A stretch of DNA of 37,042 bases from Aeromonas simiae (GTDB taxonomy: Bacteria > Pseudomonadota > Gammaproteobacteria > Enterobacterales > Aeromonadaceae): assembly GCF_000820125.1 (NCBI RefSeq), contig NZ_CDBY01000081.1:423-37464 (forward strand), given 5' to 3'. The first letter of the stretch is position 1. Every line of letters starts with the position of its first letter. Positions 36,828-37,042 of this stretch are shown here, in pieces. The notes beneath the pieces are model-generated. The model was given only the letters and a program-made list of their open reading frames with translations, did no database searches and had not been told where the DNA came from. The translations under genes and the position numbers were made by a program.

Positions 36828-36846
36828 AGGGGCCGACTTGGCCCCT
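36828..36846. other. Hairpin in a divergent intergenic region
   Basis: AGGGGCC (36828-36834) pairs with GGCCCCT (36840-36846) around GACTT. It sits between two divergent genes, so it is not the end of either. T runs on either side are short. It may be a leader hairpin of the downstream gene or the end of an unseen short transcript. Confidence 0.45.
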
Positions 36847-36890
36847 CTTTACCGTTAAAATCCGCCCATTGTTGCCATCGCGGAGGCCTC

Positions 36891-37042
36891 ATGCGCACCC
36901 GTCTGCTGTTCATCCTGTTGTCGCTTTCCCTCGCGCTCAACCTGATCCTGCTCATCCCCTTCCCCGTGTTCGAGCGTGCCGCCGACGTCGACACCAGCGT
37001 CACCCCACAGGAAGAGATGCCACTGTCCCCCCCTTGCCCGGC
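36891..37042 (+). CDS. Unidentified protein, N-terminal fragment (partial)
   Basis: The ATG at 36891 has GGAGG 5 nt upstream. The frame stays open to the window edge (50 codons). Residues 1-24 (MRTRLLFILLSLSLALNL and on) are a signal peptide or membrane anchor, followed by a polar stretch with many Pro and Thr. Product not identifiable from this fragment. Confidence 0.7.
   Translation, partial: MRTRLLFILLSLSLALNLILLIPFPVFERAADVDTSVTPQEEMPLSPPCP

Overview
This is an ordinary-looking gammaproteobacterial chromosome segment of high GC. Gene content points to Aeromonas or a close relative: a fused NuoCD, an E. coli-type NuoG with a fourth Fe-S site, a dnaT-dnaC pair, rssB near galU, a PanP-type decarboxylase, and a MotC/MotD-type stator pair. 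The genus is inferred from gene content, not from a database search. No tRNA, rRNA, insertion sequence, integrase, prophage or CRISPR array was recognised.

Layout. 1-2001 (-): N-terminal 667 codons of a giant secreted repeat adhesin, with a retention module, a candidate LapG cleavage region, and VCBS-type repeats including two nearly identical 297-bp units. 2.2-3.9 kb (-): the transporter yidE. 4.1-6.5 kb (+): a PLP decarboxylase (panP-like), yciB and yciI. 6.6-7.3 kb (-): cysQ. 7.5-10.4 kb (+): a ComEA-like helix-hairpin-helix protein, galU and a POT-family peptide transporter. 10.4-11.4 kb (-): rssB, the adaptor for RpoS turnover. 11.7-13.2 kb (+): dnaT-dnaC, the primosome and helicase-loading pair. 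13.2-13.8 kb (-): an orphan 111-aa protein followed by a structured, terminator-ended element that looks like a small RNA. 13.75-14.3 kb: 550 bp without a convincing gene. 14.3-15.9 kb (+): a flagellar stator pair.

16.1-30.9 kb (+) is a complete 13-gene nuo operon (nuoA, B, CD, E, F, G, H, I, J, K, L, M, N) for proton-pumping NADH:ubiquinone oxidoreductase. It is tightly packed, with several stop/start overlaps, and ends at a strong terminator. The Fe-S ligands and the antiporter-subunit Glu/Lys residues that were checked are present.

31.2-32.3 kb (+): zur, a CheX-like phosphatase and a 77-aa membrane protein. 32.4-34.6 kb (-): brnQ and trmN6. 34.7-35.9 kb (+): the RNA helicase gene srmB, divergent from trmN6. 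36.0-36.7 kb (-): a BPSS1780-like membrane protein. 36.9 kb to the end (+): the start of an unidentified membrane-anchored or secreted protein.

Most genes are housekeeping, and I do not see a clear novel multi-gene system. The items most worth a second look are the three-hairpin RNA candidate downstream of dnaC, the brnQ leader with a terminator-like stem and a TTG start, the tandem AAGG motifs and near-identical repeats of the adhesin, the Cys-rich N-terminal extension of NuoE, and the overlap of zur with cheX.
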